DNA from: a virus
DNA: 64,000 bases
IMG/VR virus record: IMGVR_UViG_3300006329_000001
Location: 98,718-162,717 of that record
Direction: 5' to 3' (one strand)
Shown here: positions 1 through 8,705 of the stretch, piece by piece
Layout: each line of letters begins with the position of its first letter
How positions within the stretch are numbered: position 1 is the stretch's first letter
The notes under the pieces: model-generated
What the model saw: only the letters and a program-made list of their open reading frames with translations
The model's database searches: none
Told to the model about the DNA's origin: nothing
Made by a program: the position numbers and the translations under genes

Positions 1-25
1 TATTAACAGAACTTAGAGTTTGCAT
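1..25 (-). CDS. 5' end of a gene following gp6 (cut by window edge)
   Basis: An ATG at 25-23 on the minus strand opens a frame (MQTLSSVN) that runs off the window start, five bases after the gp6 stop. Placement immediately downstream of gp6 suggests a virion gene. Only eight residues are visible, so no product can be assigned. Confidence 0.35.
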
Positions 26-29
26 CTAA

Positions 30-2126
30 TTAGAAACAGGATTCGACTTCTGGATACTCGAAAGCATCGATTGGGTAACTGATGATATTTATTGGGGTTC
101 CACCGTAGTTCCATCCACCAAAGTTATTAGGATCAAATGTTGGAACAGTTGTTGGGTTAGTAATGAAATCAATTGGGTAAACTTCAGGGTTAAAGATTGT
201 AGGATCAACTCCTGGTGGAATTGTAATCGAATCTGAGTCTGGGTATACAACAACAGGAATTCTTGGAGTGCCATCAGATGTATCAGCAACATCTAAAGGT
301 CCTACACAAACTATACCGTTTTGATAATCAACGGTTCCTATGCTGTTATTAAGAATTACTTCTTTTTCGTTACGAGTGGCAACTAATAGAAGATTTCCTT
401 TTCCATCATCACGAATATTAACTGGTACTAACACTTCAGTTGTTCTAGTACCTGAGGCATATACAGCTTCTGATGCATCTGACGAAGCAGTACCACCACC
501 TGCAGTAGATCCGTCCGCTAAGAGGTCTGCAAGGTTCTCTGTGTACCCTGTAGCGTAGAACTTACCAGATTTAACTGCACTATACTTAGGAGGGCATGTG
601 GAGTCTCCTGCATCGTTTCCACCTAAGTCACTTGGGTTCGTAATTGGGTTACCAAAGTCTAAACATTGGGTAAATACGTTTCCAAATGTAAATTGGTCTA
701 AATTTTGACCCATAGTAAGTTGAGTACTGGTTCCAGAAATAGCATCGTCTGAAGCATCAACCATTGAGTTAAATTTAGATTTCTCTAATCTATTGTTAAA
801 CCTATTTTCACGATTCTGACCGTTATACTGGTCAATAGACTTGAGAATTTCAGTACCTAGTTCATTTGACGATCTAGAAGTTTCGTTACCGTTATAGAAA
901 GGATAAACTTTAGGTGTAATATAGAATATTCTTGGGTCAACGATTACTGGTTCGATAGATGCCATCGAATACTTCAGTAATTGGTTCTTAATACGAACCT
1001 TTGTGGTAGTATTAAGGTTAACACCTGATTTTGACCTAACAGCAATATAAACCTTACCGTAAATAGGAGGATTTAACTTCTCACCACCATATGCGGTAAC
1101 TGCTGCTGCTTGAGGATACAGAGTAGAAACGATATAAGCATAATCGTCTTCTGTAACTGCCCTAGACTGCGTTGAGAACTGCCTAGGAGCACGGAATTTG
1201 ACTGCCAACGCTGATTCCCTGTCAGTACCATCTTGACTGCTGTCTATGGTCGCTAGAGACATGCTAGAAGGAGGTATAGCACGACCTTGGGAGTCTACTG
1301 CTTGTCCAATAAAGGAGAACTTAGTACATCCGTTTGCTTCGGTTCCTGCAGTACTTACATACTCTAATATAATGAACTCATTATCAATCAATTTACGTCC
1401 TAGAACCCCATCACCGAAGATTACCTTGTATCTAAGGTCTTCAGTCTCCTCTAGGAAGTAGTTTCTTGATGTAGATGTTAAATCTACCACGTTTGTAGAC
1501 AATGAATACTCATCAAGCTCTACAGACTGTTCTGAAGGTTTAACAGAAACAGTCAAAAGTTCAGTATCGACTGATTCAGCAGGTATTACAAACTCTTGCT
1601 TTTTAGTGTCATCAACTGTGTATGTAAATCTAAGTAAATTACCCTGATGAATAATAACCTTAGTAAAACTTGCTATACCATTGTTTTGGTCAACTGATAC
1701 AGTTACATCATCTAGTAAACAATAAGTGTAGGTGTCATTTGTGTTACTAGAAATGTAGACATCACCCTTTCTGATAGTTACTGTGTCTGGGTATGATTGT
1801 CCACCTGGAATCAGTGCAGTCTGAATTGCCATTCTGACGCACGCTTTTGATGCTTTAATGGAACGAGGGGTATAACCAAGCTGCTTTGCTATTCTTACAA
1901 TATTATCCCTTACCGTTGCTGACTCAAGAAACGCTTCATTCATGCTCATGTTAGCATTAAATGAAGTGTAGTATGTGTTGTAGGCAAGTATGTCTATTAA
2001 GTATGAAGCAGCCGATCCCTCAAAGTCATAATCGGTAAACTCATCACGAGTACGCAAATACGACTTAATGGACTCTTTTATCTCAAAGAAATCCAGAGAG
2101 GTTAATTCTGATGGGGTAGCTGGCAT
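30..2126 (-). CDS. 6: Baseplate wedge subunit gp6
   Basis: 698 aa, close to T4 gp6 (660 aa). In T4, gp6 forms the inner ring of the baseplate and joins neighbouring wedges; it belongs to the baseplate J family. The N-terminal part (opening MPATPSELTSLDFFEIK, then a segment on full-length 2-element alpha-helical pattern around residues 60-90) and the central ALAVKFRAPRQF / TEDDYAYIV segment near residues 305-330 match cyanophage gp6. The last 140 or so residues are Pro/Asn/Gly-rich and look like an extension beyond the T4 core. The gene lies one base after gp25, the conserved T4-like order gp25-gp6. It has an ATG start and is probably expressed late from the promoter before gp25. Confidence 0.9.
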   Translation of the reverse strand: MPATPSELTSLDFFEIKESIKSYLRTRDEFTDYDFEGSAASYLIDILAYNTYYTSFNANMSMNEAFLESATVRDNIVRIAKQLGYTPRSIKASKACVRMAIQTALIPGGQSYPDTVTIRKGDVYISSNTNDTYTYCLLDDVTVSVDQNNGIASFTKVIIHQGNLLRFTYTVDDTKKQEFVIPAESVDTELLTVSVKPSEQSVELDEYSLSTNVVDLTSTSRNYFLEETEDLRYKVIFGDGVLGRKLIDNEFIILEYVSTAGTEANGCTKFSFIGQAVDSQGRAIPPSSMSLATIDSSQDGTDRESALAVKFRAPRQFSTQSRAVTEDDYAYIVSTLYPQAAAVTAYGGEKLNPPIYGKVYIAVRSKSGVNLNTTTKVRIKNQLLKYSMASIEPVIVDPRIFYITPKVYPFYNGNETSRSSNELGTEILKSIDQYNGQNRENRFNNRLEKSKFNSMVDASDDAISGTSTQLTMGQNLDQFTFGNVFTQCLDFGNPITNPSDLGGNDAGDSTCPPKYSAVKSGKFYATGYTENLADLLADGSTAGGGTASSDASEAVYASGTRTTEVLVPVNIRDDGKGNLLLVATRNEKEVILNNSIGTVDYQNGIVCVGPLDVADTSDGTPRIPVVVYPDSDSITIPPGVDPTIFNPEVYPIDFITNPTTVPTFDPNNFGGWNYGGTPINIISYPIDAFEYPEVESCF

Positions 2127-2127
2127 G

Positions 2128-2541
2128 TTAGGTTCTCTCTAGGATGAACTCAACTGTTTGTGTAATATTCTGACCAATTATAGAATATTCGATTCCAACG
2201 TCTAACTCATTATCATCTAATGATTGGTTAACGCTTATTTGCTTAACCGCCACTCTGGGTTCTAATCGTTTAATCGTATTTTCTATTTCATCACGAAGAT
2301 CTTCTGCAAGAAAGACATCAAAGGGTTCGAAGAGTAGTCCTGCTACTCTAGATCCAATGTCATACTGATAAGGTCTTTCACCAAACTGAGTAAGTATTAA
2401 ATTACGAACAGATTGCTTAATTGCATTCTCATTTTTGACAGCACTAAAGTCCCTAGTATTAGGATTTGACTTAAAGGAAATTGCAAAATCCTTAAAACCT
2501 CTACTAAAGAACTTCTCAGACCTAAATCTGTAGCCTGCCAT
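2128..2541 (-). CDS. 25: Baseplate wedge subunit gp25
   Basis: 137 aa, the size of T4 gp25 (132 aa). It belongs to the GPW/gp25 family, which nucleates sheath polymerisation at the baseplate and is shared with type VI secretion TssE. The EPRV family signature is visible near residue 93 (KRLEPRVAV), preceded by the GSRVAGLLFEPFD segment. It is followed one base later by gp6. A T4-type late promoter lies about 30 bases upstream. Confidence 0.93.
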   Translation of the reverse strand: MAGYRFRSEKFFSRGFKDFAISFKSNPNTRDFSAVKNENAIKQSVRNLILTQFGERPYQYDIGSRVAGLLFEPFDVFLAEDLRDEIENTIKRLEPRVAVKQISVNQSLDDNELDVGIEYSIIGQNITQTVEFILERT

Positions 2542-2571
2542 TATTTAATTGTTTATAACAGTTATCTGGAT

Positions 2572-2579
2572 TATTTATA
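2572..2579 (-). promoter_or_regulatory. T4-type late promoter for gp25-gp6
   Basis: The minus strand reads TATAAATA exactly, the T4 late promoter consensus, 31 bases before the gp25 ATG. It overlaps the stop codon of the upstream SET gene. Confidence 0.75.
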
Positions 2580-2862
2580 GCACTTTGTAGAAAGTATACT
2601 TTAAAAACAATTCTTCACCTTTTTTAATGGGTTTAATGGTCTTCATATAGTACTTCGAACCTTCTGACCACTTCCTACAGTTAGGTTTTTCACTGTGATT
2701 TATAAACCCTCCTAGGGGTGTTCTAATTATCTCTTCATCTACAACAATATGGGACATCCCAAGTAACAAATTCTCAGGAATATCCTGTGAGGCAAAAATG
2801 CCCTGTCCTGAGACAGGGCTATCTTTTATATGTAAGTACTTTGGCAATGCCTGATAGCTCAC
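2575..2862 (-). CDS. Small SET-domain protein
   Basis: 95 aa with SET lysine-methyltransferase signatures: GQGIFASQDI near residues 19-28, GGFINHSEKPNC near 51-62 (the NHS..PNC motif that contacts S-adenosylmethionine) and GEELFLKYTFY near the C-terminus (the GEEL..Y motif). It is shorter than typical SET domains, so it may be a minimal enzyme or a binding protein. The start is GTG, overlapping the stop of the upstream 44-aa gene as GTGA. The substrate is unknown; host chromatin-like or ribosomal proteins, or phage virion proteins, are possible. Confidence 0.8.
   Translation of the reverse strand: MSYQALPKYLHIKDSPVSGQGIFASQDIPENLLLGMSHIVVDEEIIRTPLGGFINHSEKPNCRKWSEGSKYYMKTIKPIKKGEELFLKYTFYKVL
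2793..2819 (-). terminator. Terminator-like hairpin inside the SET gene
   Basis: On the minus strand GCCCTGTC pairs perfectly with GACAGGGC around a TCAG loop and is followed by ATTTTTG. The form fits a rho-independent terminator or attenuator, yet it lies within codons about 14-22 of the SET gene. Termination here would separate upstream transcription from the gp25 late promoter. Confidence 0.5.
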
Positions 2863-2993
2863 TTTCCTTGTCCTCTATATTTCTTCTTTGCTCCATTACG
2901 GGAAGTTGCAGAGTACTTTGTATTCATCGATGACCCTTGTCTGGTCTTCTTTGGTTTAGTCTCTTTTAAATTCCCTGCGATGTAAACTGCCAT
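2859..2993 (-). CDS. Small basic protein, 44 aa
   Basis: An ATG-started frame fills the gap between the PAAR-like gene and the SET gene and overlaps the SET GTG start by four bases. The product begins MAVYIAGNLKETKPKK and is very rich in Lys and Arg, ending YRGQGK. Comparable small basic proteins sit near gp25 in T4-like cyanophages, as far as I recall. A nucleic-acid-binding or virion role is possible; none is shown. Confidence 0.65.
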   Translation of the reverse strand: MAVYIAGNLKETKPKKTRQGSSMNTKYSATSRNGAKKKYRGQGK

Positions 2994-3011
2994 AATCTCC
3001 TTTGAGTGTTT

Positions 3012-3542
3012 CTATGATGATAGCACATTAGGACTACCATATGCAACCACTGAAGAACATGGCCAAGAAAAACCAGGAAATCCAATACCCAGAGGATCGA
3101 ATATTCGACCTATAGGGAGTTTGTAGCAAAAGACAGTCTTAGATTGTGCAATGAGGATTCTAGTGTGACCTATACCACCATCTTCTATGGTCAATAGGGA
3201 ACATGGGTACGGAGTTGGTATCGGGCATACCGCTTTACCGCACGGACACATGTGTATTACTATATTAGTACACGGTGAGGGGTGATTAATGAACCTGTCA
3301 CCAAATGTCATAGTTGGTAAGAAGTTCGTTAGTACTGTTGCCTTCAGTGGATGTAGCGGACCAAAGGGTATCAAAGGAAGAGGTGGCCACCAACATGTCC
3401 ACTGTTTAATCTTGATAGGGTACATGGGAGGTGGTCCTGCACATCCCATGACACAATGAACCGTAGACGGAATACAGATTCCGTGCCCAGAGCAAGGCAA
3501 TCCCGTAATGGGTGCTACAGGTAATAGAAATCCGTATGCCAT
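3012..3542 (-). CDS. PAAR-like baseplate spike tip protein
   Basis: 176 aa, rich in Cys, His, Pro and Gly. PAAR proteins form a small metal-bound cone that sharpens the central spike of contractile tails (T4 gp5.4). PAAR-type segments visible are GLPCSGHGI near residue 14, FGDRFINHPSPC near 81-92, and a C-terminal VVAYGSPNVLSS, matching the G(S/T)PNV repeat ending. Several Cys and His residues could ligate metal. The genes around it are baseplate genes. It is somewhat longer than a bare PAAR domain. The assignment rests on motifs, not alignment. Confidence 0.65.
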   Translation of the reverse strand: MAYGFLLPVAPITGLPCSGHGICIPSTVHCVMGCAGPPPMYPIKIKQWTCWWPPLPLIPFGPLHPLKATVLTNFLPTMTFGDRFINHPSPCTNIVIHMCPCGKAVCPIPTPYPCSLLTIEDGGIGHTRILIAQSKTVFCYKLPIGRIFDPLGIGFPGFSWPCSSVVAYGSPNVLSS

Positions 3543-3545
3543 AAT

Positions 3546-6500
3546 CTAGTCTGCAGAATAATGTGTGTCAGGTATTATAAACTCCTTGTCAAATTCATCC
3601 CTATCCTCATCGGAAGGATCGTGTGACGCAGGGTTAATCCGCTTAGTATTATCTATTAGAGTACCAGGATTGGTTAAATTGGTCATGTTTCCGAATACAA
3701 GATCGCATTCACTGAAGTATGGGTTACCAAAGTTCTTAATAGATTCACCATAGGTGATAGTTGACCCAGTATTATAGTTCAGTACCGTCATAGTTCCGTT
3801 AAACGGTCCTAATAGTATCTCAAACTCACTCACGAGTTTCGGATTTATAGCAATTGCACAGTCAGATACGAAGTCAAGTGCTAGAGAACCTCCCGAACAA
3901 GGAGGATTGGCAATATACCCAACTCCCCAATATCCCGTAGATGCAGTTTTATTGGTACCTGGGTTTGCAGGGTTATATCCGCAATACACATCTAAGCATC
4001 CATTAGGGTTACTAGCATGGCGGAGATAGGTATCCCAACACTCATTAGGAGGTACTCCATTTACGGGCATGGCTACACCTATGTTCGTATAGTACCAATA
4101 TCGTACATCAAGTTCCTGCCCAGTCTCAGGATCTTCCTCATGGGCAATCCAACCTACCTGAGTTCCTGGTGCATGAGTAGATAAGTTGTCACCTAACCAA
4201 GTTTTAAACTGTTCATACTCCGAAAATCCTGATCTGTTGTAATCGTAAGTATTTTCATCACTTCCAACAGGCACAAATACAATATCAGACGCATTACTTG
4301 GGTCACGATAGCACCTACCCTCAATATCACCTCGTTTACATGGCCAACACTTGCTATTTCCACCTGGTCCTGAGTCTCTAGTCCAAGTTAAATTGGGTTC
4401 TGGTAAATTCCTTAGGAAGTTCATGAAAGCTTGCCCCTGAGGACCAATTGTATGCCCCTCTAATGCCATCGAAACCCTGAAACTAGCCTTCTCTGCCTTC
4501 GAAGCACAATATTTGTATACCATGTACCCATATGCCCTCTGTTTACCCTCTTCATTTAACTCAATATAGGGGCAAGGTATGTCAAAGAAACGTGTAGCGG
4601 TGTATAACTTAGGTTGAGGTAGTTTAATACAGTTGTCTTTGTTGTTCCAACCCCATAAATCGGAGAATCCGTCACTTCTATCGTCTGTTATCCTCACTCC
4701 CTTTAACATTTCGGGGTATTGGTTATTCATCATCTCATTAAAACGTGGAGATGCCTTAATCGGACCTGATAAATCCTCCGCAGTAAACAATGCGTCCTCA
4801 TATATCCTTGGAAATTCGATGTTTATGCAACTTGCGGGGAAGTTTGAGCACAAATTCGTAGTCTCATCATCATAATCCTTGATTCTGACGTAACCAGTAG
4901 GGTACTTTGTGGTAAATCCGTTCATCATAGTGTTAAAACCGCCTATGATACCGTCATCCATCTGGTCTATCTGATCATCTGAGGCATCTGCACGCCCTTT
5001 GATGCTCTCTTTTAGTCCATTCTCTGCTCTAATGTTATCTTTAAAGGTTTTTGTCGATAAATTTACGTTAGGACCACGCATTTTATACGATTCCTTCTCA
5101 GTATCGACGATATAAACGTTAGGTCTATTGTTTGGGTCTGGATCATAACCTGATCCACGGTCTTTTATGAGCACTTCTATCACAGATCCGTCCTCATTGA
5201 TCTGTGCAATCTCTAAAACTGCCTTTTTGAGTGGAGTTTTACCTTTTCCTTCCCCACTTGCTCTCCGTAATTGCTTTGCTCCTGTGTTTATACTCTCGTT
5301 TGTACCTTTTATCTGCACATCTCCTGGTGCAGCACCCTTACCATAGGGCATTAAGTTCTCTCTTTCCTGATATGACTCACTCATATCCTCTTCTAGCACC
5401 GCAGACTGCTTCTTTTTGATATCTTTCATACCAAAATTGTTCTTACTACCGTCTGGATTGTTAACTGGGTCGTTCGGAGAGTTCACAAATGTCTGATCCC
5501 AACCTCCCATGTTGTGAAATACCTTCCTTGCATTGTCATTAGCGGATCTTTCGGTCAAAACTGCAGGTTGTTCGATCTCAATCTTCGGTGCAGCATACCC
5601 AAATCCACCATTTATGATGTCTATACTCTCAACTTGTCCTTCAGAATTGATATTTGCTCTTATTTCTGCTGTATCTAAGGTACGATTTGCGATTAATTGT
5701 GATGGATCTATCTCAATACGGTAGTAAGTGATCTTTTTAGGGAACTCATACACTCCAAAGAACGCACCTTTGTCCTTAATACCATATCCTGCAAGTACTT
5801 GGATCTCTCCTAAGTCCGTAGAAGTGAATGCTTGCTGATATGTGAACTCATTTCCTTGACCAGATAGCTCCATATACCCAACTTTTAGCTCATCACCGAA
5901 GTATCTGACCTGTGTGATGTCCCATCCGTTGATTTGTTCACCTATAAAGAAGGAACCTGTGGTAGTTGTGTATCGAAATAGTATTCTTGTACTGGTAGTA
6001 TCCGCAACTAAGAACGATTCATTGACATTTTTCGACTTCATGTCGGATAGAGACATCTTAGTTTTGAGTGTTTCCCACGAATCTGACCTTATTTCATAGA
6101 ATCTACTGTATTCTACAGGTACAGGAACGCAGACAGGGCACCCTGAATAGTCAGTATCGTTAGGGCAACACGCTGCATCACTCAAACTGAAGTTAATTCC
6201 GTAGATTGGACCGTTCCATGGGAACGATGTATCATACAGATAGTACATAAACTGCGAATCATACGACTGTTCGTATGAAAGATAGCGGGGAAGTGCTGCT
6301 TTTACTGCACCATTCCTACCATAGAACCACTCAAACAGTGCATCTGTGGTATTAACACCAGCTACATTGTCAGGATTACCCCAACCTTGGATCGAAGGTA
6401 CGCCATTTTGCTCTCGAAGATACTTTAAGAGTGTCCAGTCGTTGTTCCACTGGTACCAATTTGACCTATTTACGTTACATTCTCCCGTTGGACCGATAGA

Positions 6501-7310
6501 TCCGATGTCAGCATACTGGGTAACTGCACTACTTGCCTTGTTTAACTCAAAACAGTAACCAACTATACCTACATATCCCCATAATTGATCTCTAGGATCC
6601 TTACAATCTGGCACTCCACCACCAGGATTCTGCAATCCAACCTCATTTTGAGGAGAAATAGTGTAGAAGTGGTCTCTCTTCATTGTATTTGTATTGTAAT
6701 AATACTCATACAACGGTCTTACCGACTCACCAGGTGCAGCATACGGTGCTGCGTTCGCTGCACTTGTCCAAATATATCCAATTATCTCTCTTAATGCATA
6801 TCCAGAAGGAGGAGATGCAGTCGTAGACAGCATTGTGTCGTTCAGAGTTGCATTGTAATGTGCATACAACGCTGTAGAACCTGCTGCTTGGTCTCTTGCT
6901 ATATGAAATACTGGTCTTCCATCACGAGGTTCCTTGTTATAACCCTCCATGACCTTCTTTGCATTGGGGTCATTGGGGAAATCACTCCTGTGATCTAATA
7001 CTTTGTTCCTTGTATAGGTATGATCTTGATATTTACTACGATACCATCTATAAACTCCTGAACGAAACCCGTCACAAGTTCCCACACAGGTCTCATCATC
7101 ATCTCCCAGATATAAAACTACGTCTTTACCCGCAATCATAGATCCAGGACCGAATCCATTAAACGTTATATTGTAATTAGTTCCTGGTCCGCTATGGTTA
7201 TCGTGAGATTGATACCCACCAAAAGCAGGACGCTGAAACGTCTGTGAAAACGTAGACGATGATACAACGTTAGGATAACTTCTTCCAGTCTCTATTATAT
7301 AAGCTGGCAT
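3546..7310 (-). CDS. Large presumed virion protein with DHFYT-type repeats (1254 aa)
   Basis: The N-terminal 350 residues contain repeated motifs of the kind (L/V)Y.(Y/W)....DH.YT followed by a GY(V/I)W segment: VYRWYRSKYQDHTYT near 86, ALYAHYNAT near 150, PLYEYYYNT with DHFYTIS near 205-225. These resemble the DUF5648 repeat found in secreted and adhesive proteins. Then follow Cys-rich patches (ACCPNDTDYSGCPVC; KCWPCKRGDIEGRC) and a charged central stretch. It begins right after a coiled-coil gene (TAATG junction) and is followed by the PAAR-like gene, so a tail or baseplate appendage is likely. I cannot name the family of the whole protein. Confidence 0.6.
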   Translation of the reverse strand: MPAYIIETGRSYPNVVSSSTFSQTFQRPAFGGYQSHDNHSGPGTNYNITFNGFGPGSMIAGKDVVLYLGDDDETCVGTCDGFRSGVYRWYRSKYQDHTYTRNKVLDHRSDFPNDPNAKKVMEGYNKEPRDGRPVFHIARDQAAGSTALYAHYNATLNDTMLSTTASPPSGYALREIIGYIWTSAANAAPYAAPGESVRPLYEYYYNTNTMKRDHFYTISPQNEVGLQNPGGGVPDCKDPRDQLWGYVGIVGYCFELNKASSAVTQYADIGSIGPTGECNVNRSNWYQWNNDWTLLKYLREQNGVPSIQGWGNPDNVAGVNTTDALFEWFYGRNGAVKAALPRYLSYEQSYDSQFMYYLYDTSFPWNGPIYGINFSLSDAACCPNDTDYSGCPVCVPVPVEYSRFYEIRSDSWETLKTKMSLSDMKSKNVNESFLVADTTSTRILFRYTTTTGSFFIGEQINGWDITQVRYFGDELKVGYMELSGQGNEFTYQQAFTSTDLGEIQVLAGYGIKDKGAFFGVYEFPKKITYYRIEIDPSQLIANRTLDTAEIRANINSEGQVESIDIINGGFGYAAPKIEIEQPAVLTERSANDNARKVFHNMGGWDQTFVNSPNDPVNNPDGSKNNFGMKDIKKKQSAVLEEDMSESYQERENLMPYGKGAAPGDVQIKGTNESINTGAKQLRRASGEGKGKTPLKKAVLEIAQINEDGSVIEVLIKDRGSGYDPDPNNRPNVYIVDTEKESYKMRGPNVNLSTKTFKDNIRAENGLKESIKGRADASDDQIDQMDDGIIGGFNTMMNGFTTKYPTGYVRIKDYDDETTNLCSNFPASCINIEFPRIYEDALFTAEDLSGPIKASPRFNEMMNNQYPEMLKGVRITDDRSDGFSDLWGWNNKDNCIKLPQPKLYTATRFFDIPCPYIELNEEGKQRAYGYMVYKYCASKAEKASFRVSMALEGHTIGPQGQAFMNFLRNLPEPNLTWTRDSGPGGNSKCWPCKRGDIEGRCYRDPSNASDIVFVPVGSDENTYDYNRSGFSEYEQFKTWLGDNLSTHAPGTQVGWIAHEEDPETGQELDVRYWYYTNIGVAMPVNGVPPNECWDTYLRHASNPNGCLDVYCGYNPANPGTNKTASTGYWGVGYIANPPCSGGSLALDFVSDCAIAINPKLVSEFEILLGPFNGTMTVLNYNTGSTITYGESIKNFGNPYFSECDLVFGNMTNLTNPGTLIDNTKRINPASHDPSDEDRDEFDKEFIIPDTHYSAD

Positions 7311-7549
7311 TACTCAAGTTCTTTGATACGACCCTCCAACATATTTAGTCTCGTATACAGATCGTCAAATAATTGACTTAAGTTTAAATACTCTTCATAC
7401 CCCTCAGGTTTGTATTTTACCATATTAGCACCAGGCGGGGGTATCTTACTAAATGCTTCTTCCAATCTCTTGGATCTCTCGGCAAGGTTTTCGAGTGCCT
7501 TACCGATCATCTCCATATGTTCTTTGTACTGATCTAAGAATTCTTCCAT
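7310..7549 (-). CDS. Short coiled-coil protein, 79 aa
   Basis: The product is mostly helical: a heptad-like N-terminal segment (about residues 3-36), a Pro/Gly hinge (KIPPPGANM) and a second Leu-rich helix to the end. Its stop shares a base with the start of the 1254-aa gene (TAATG), suggesting translational coupling and perhaps a chaperone or trimerisation partner for it. No family is recognised. Confidence 0.6.
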   Translation of the reverse strand: MEEFLDQYKEHMEMIGKALENLAERSKRLEEAFSKIPPPGANMVKYKPEGYEEYLNLSQLFDDLYTRLNMLEGRIKELE

Positions 7550-7587
7550 AATGAAACGACGGTATTTTTTTTTACGGTAATTTTTTT

Positions 7588-7752
7588 TTAATCCTTTACC
7601 TTATTAAGTATAACAGACCCGTCAATATCTTCTTCGAAATCTAACAAAGTCCCTTCTATCCATCCCAAGTCCTCAACAAGTGCCTCAGGGAGTCTCATGA
7701 AGAAATCTCCTTCATCGTCCAATTCTACTTTCATAGCATATCTGTGATCCAT
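7588..7752 (-). CDS. AbrB/MazE-like DNA-binding protein
   Basis: The conserved part (MKVELDDEGDFFMRLPEALVEDLGW with LLDFEEDIDGSVILNKV) has the swapped-hairpin SpoVT-AbrB pattern: an initial strand, (R/K)LP..LV..LGW, GT.LDFE, and a final DGSVIL.K strand. This fold is found in transition-state regulators and MazE antitoxins. The ATG at 7752 is chosen; a later ATG at 7734 and a TTG at 7809 overlapping the NlpC gene are alternatives, and none has a clear ribosome site. No toxin gene is adjacent, so it is more likely a regulator or orphan antitoxin. Confidence 0.65.
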   Translation of the reverse strand: MDHRYAMKVELDDEGDFFMRLPEALVEDLGWIEGTLLDFEEDIDGSVILNKVKD

Positions 7753-7777
7753 TAGTATTTTTGTATCTCTAGACACT

Positions 7778-8269
7778 TTATATAGTGTTTTCTTTTTTCC
7801 GAAGTACAAGTTCTGTATAACTTAAATACATCTTCCCATCAGTATCTAAATCCACCAATGTGGAATTGCACTGGTATGGATGATGTAACATATAACCTCC
7901 CTCAAGGTATATTCCGATATGATTCGCTAAACGATGCCCTTCAGCGTTCCTATACCCTCCTTGTAGAGGTTGTATGTACAGTCTCATGATCATGACATCA
8001 CCCTCTTTCATGATATGATGATCAAAAGATTCCATGTTGTTTCCCTGATATATTACAGTACTGCCACCAGGTGCAGCAGCATGTATATAATCTGTTTTAA
8101 AGTAATACTTCTTCTCTGAGGGATAGTCATATAAAGGTATACCGTATTGCTCCTCATAGAACTTAAGGATAACACCATAACATCCTCCGATGTTCTGTTT
8201 TTGTTTCCACCACGGTAAGTCCATATAAGACTTCCACTTCTGCCAAGTGTCTGAGTAGGTAGGTCTCAT
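7778..8269 (-). CDS. NlpC/P60-family cysteine peptidase
   Basis: 163 aa. The NlpC/P60 catalytic Cys motif is seen as GGCYGVILKFYEEQYG near residues 28-43, and the catalytic His region as ANHIGIYLEGGYMLHHP near residues 114-130. These enzymes cleave peptidoglycan stem peptides, and phage tails often carry one to pass the cell wall. The gp5-like hub in this window shows no lysozyme domain, so this may supply the wall-cutting activity. Its ATG overlaps the stop of the NdhS-like gene. Confidence 0.8.
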   Translation of the reverse strand: MRPTYSDTWQKWKSYMDLPWWKQKQNIGGCYGVILKFYEEQYGIPLYDYPSEKKYYFKTDYIHAAAPGGSTVIYQGNNMESFDHHIMKEGDVMIMRLYIQPLQGGYRNAEGHRLANHIGIYLEGGYMLHHPYQCNSTLVDLDTDGKMYLSYTELVLRKKENTI

Positions 8270-8469
8270 TTCTTTTTAGGGTAGTATTGGAAACCTTCTG
8301 TAACTTCCTCAAGTTCAGAAATTCTAAAGGTAATCATCTTATCCCATGGGGTATGTTGATCCATTAGAATTGCTGCTTTCTTTCCTTGTACTCTCTGTAC
8401 ACACCCAACATACCCTCTGTAGATTGAGTTTTCATCAATTACTTTAACTGTAGTACCTGGTAAAATCAT
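8266..8469 (-). CDS. NdhS-like small SH3-fold protein (DUF3252 type)
   Basis: 67 aa beginning MILPGTTVKVIDEN, then GYVGCVQRVQGKKAAILM, WDKMITFRISELEEV. From memory this follows the cyanobacterial DUF3252/NdhS pattern (MILPG..V.V......Y.G..G.VQR...GKAAVLF..GNWDKLVTFRLSELE). NdhS is the ferredoxin-docking subunit of the photosynthetic NDH-1 complex, active in cyclic electron flow at the thylakoid. Its ATG overlaps the stop of the nfu gene (ATGA), so iron-sulfur assembly and this subunit are co-expressed. A plain KOW/SH3 protein is the alternative. Confidence 0.65.
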   Translation of the reverse strand: MILPGTTVKVIDENSIYRGYVGCVQRVQGKKAAILMDQHTPWDKMITFRISELEEVTEGFQYYPKKK

Positions 8470-8705
8470 ACTGATATAACTTGCTGAACTTCTGGAAATC
8501 TTTCCTTAACCAACTTCTCAATACCCATTGCCATTGTCTGAGCACTCATAGCACATCCTGCACAAGCACCCAACATTCTTACCATTACTATAGGACCTTC
8601 CTTAAGATAATCTATAGCAACAAACTCCAAATACCCTCCATCTGCTTCGATGTAAGGACGTATCTCATCGAGTACGTTGTTCACGTTAAGATCAGTTAGT
8701 TCCAT
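8466..8705 (-). CDS. nfu: NifU C-terminal-domain (Nfu) Fe-S scaffold protein
   Basis: 79 aa, the size of a lone Nfu domain. The opening helix (VNNVLDEIRPYIEADGGYLEFV) and the cluster-binding CxxC in LGACAGCAMSAQTM near residues 46-56 are diagnostic. Nfu assembles or carries Fe-S clusters to target proteins such as photosystem I in cyanobacteria. It is in an operon with the NdhS-like gene. It probably supports Fe-S proteins during infection. Confidence 0.88.
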   Translation of the reverse strand: MELTDLNVNNVLDEIRPYIEADGGYLEFVAIDYLKEGPIVMVRMLGACAGCAMSAQTMAMGIEKLVKERFPEVQQVISV

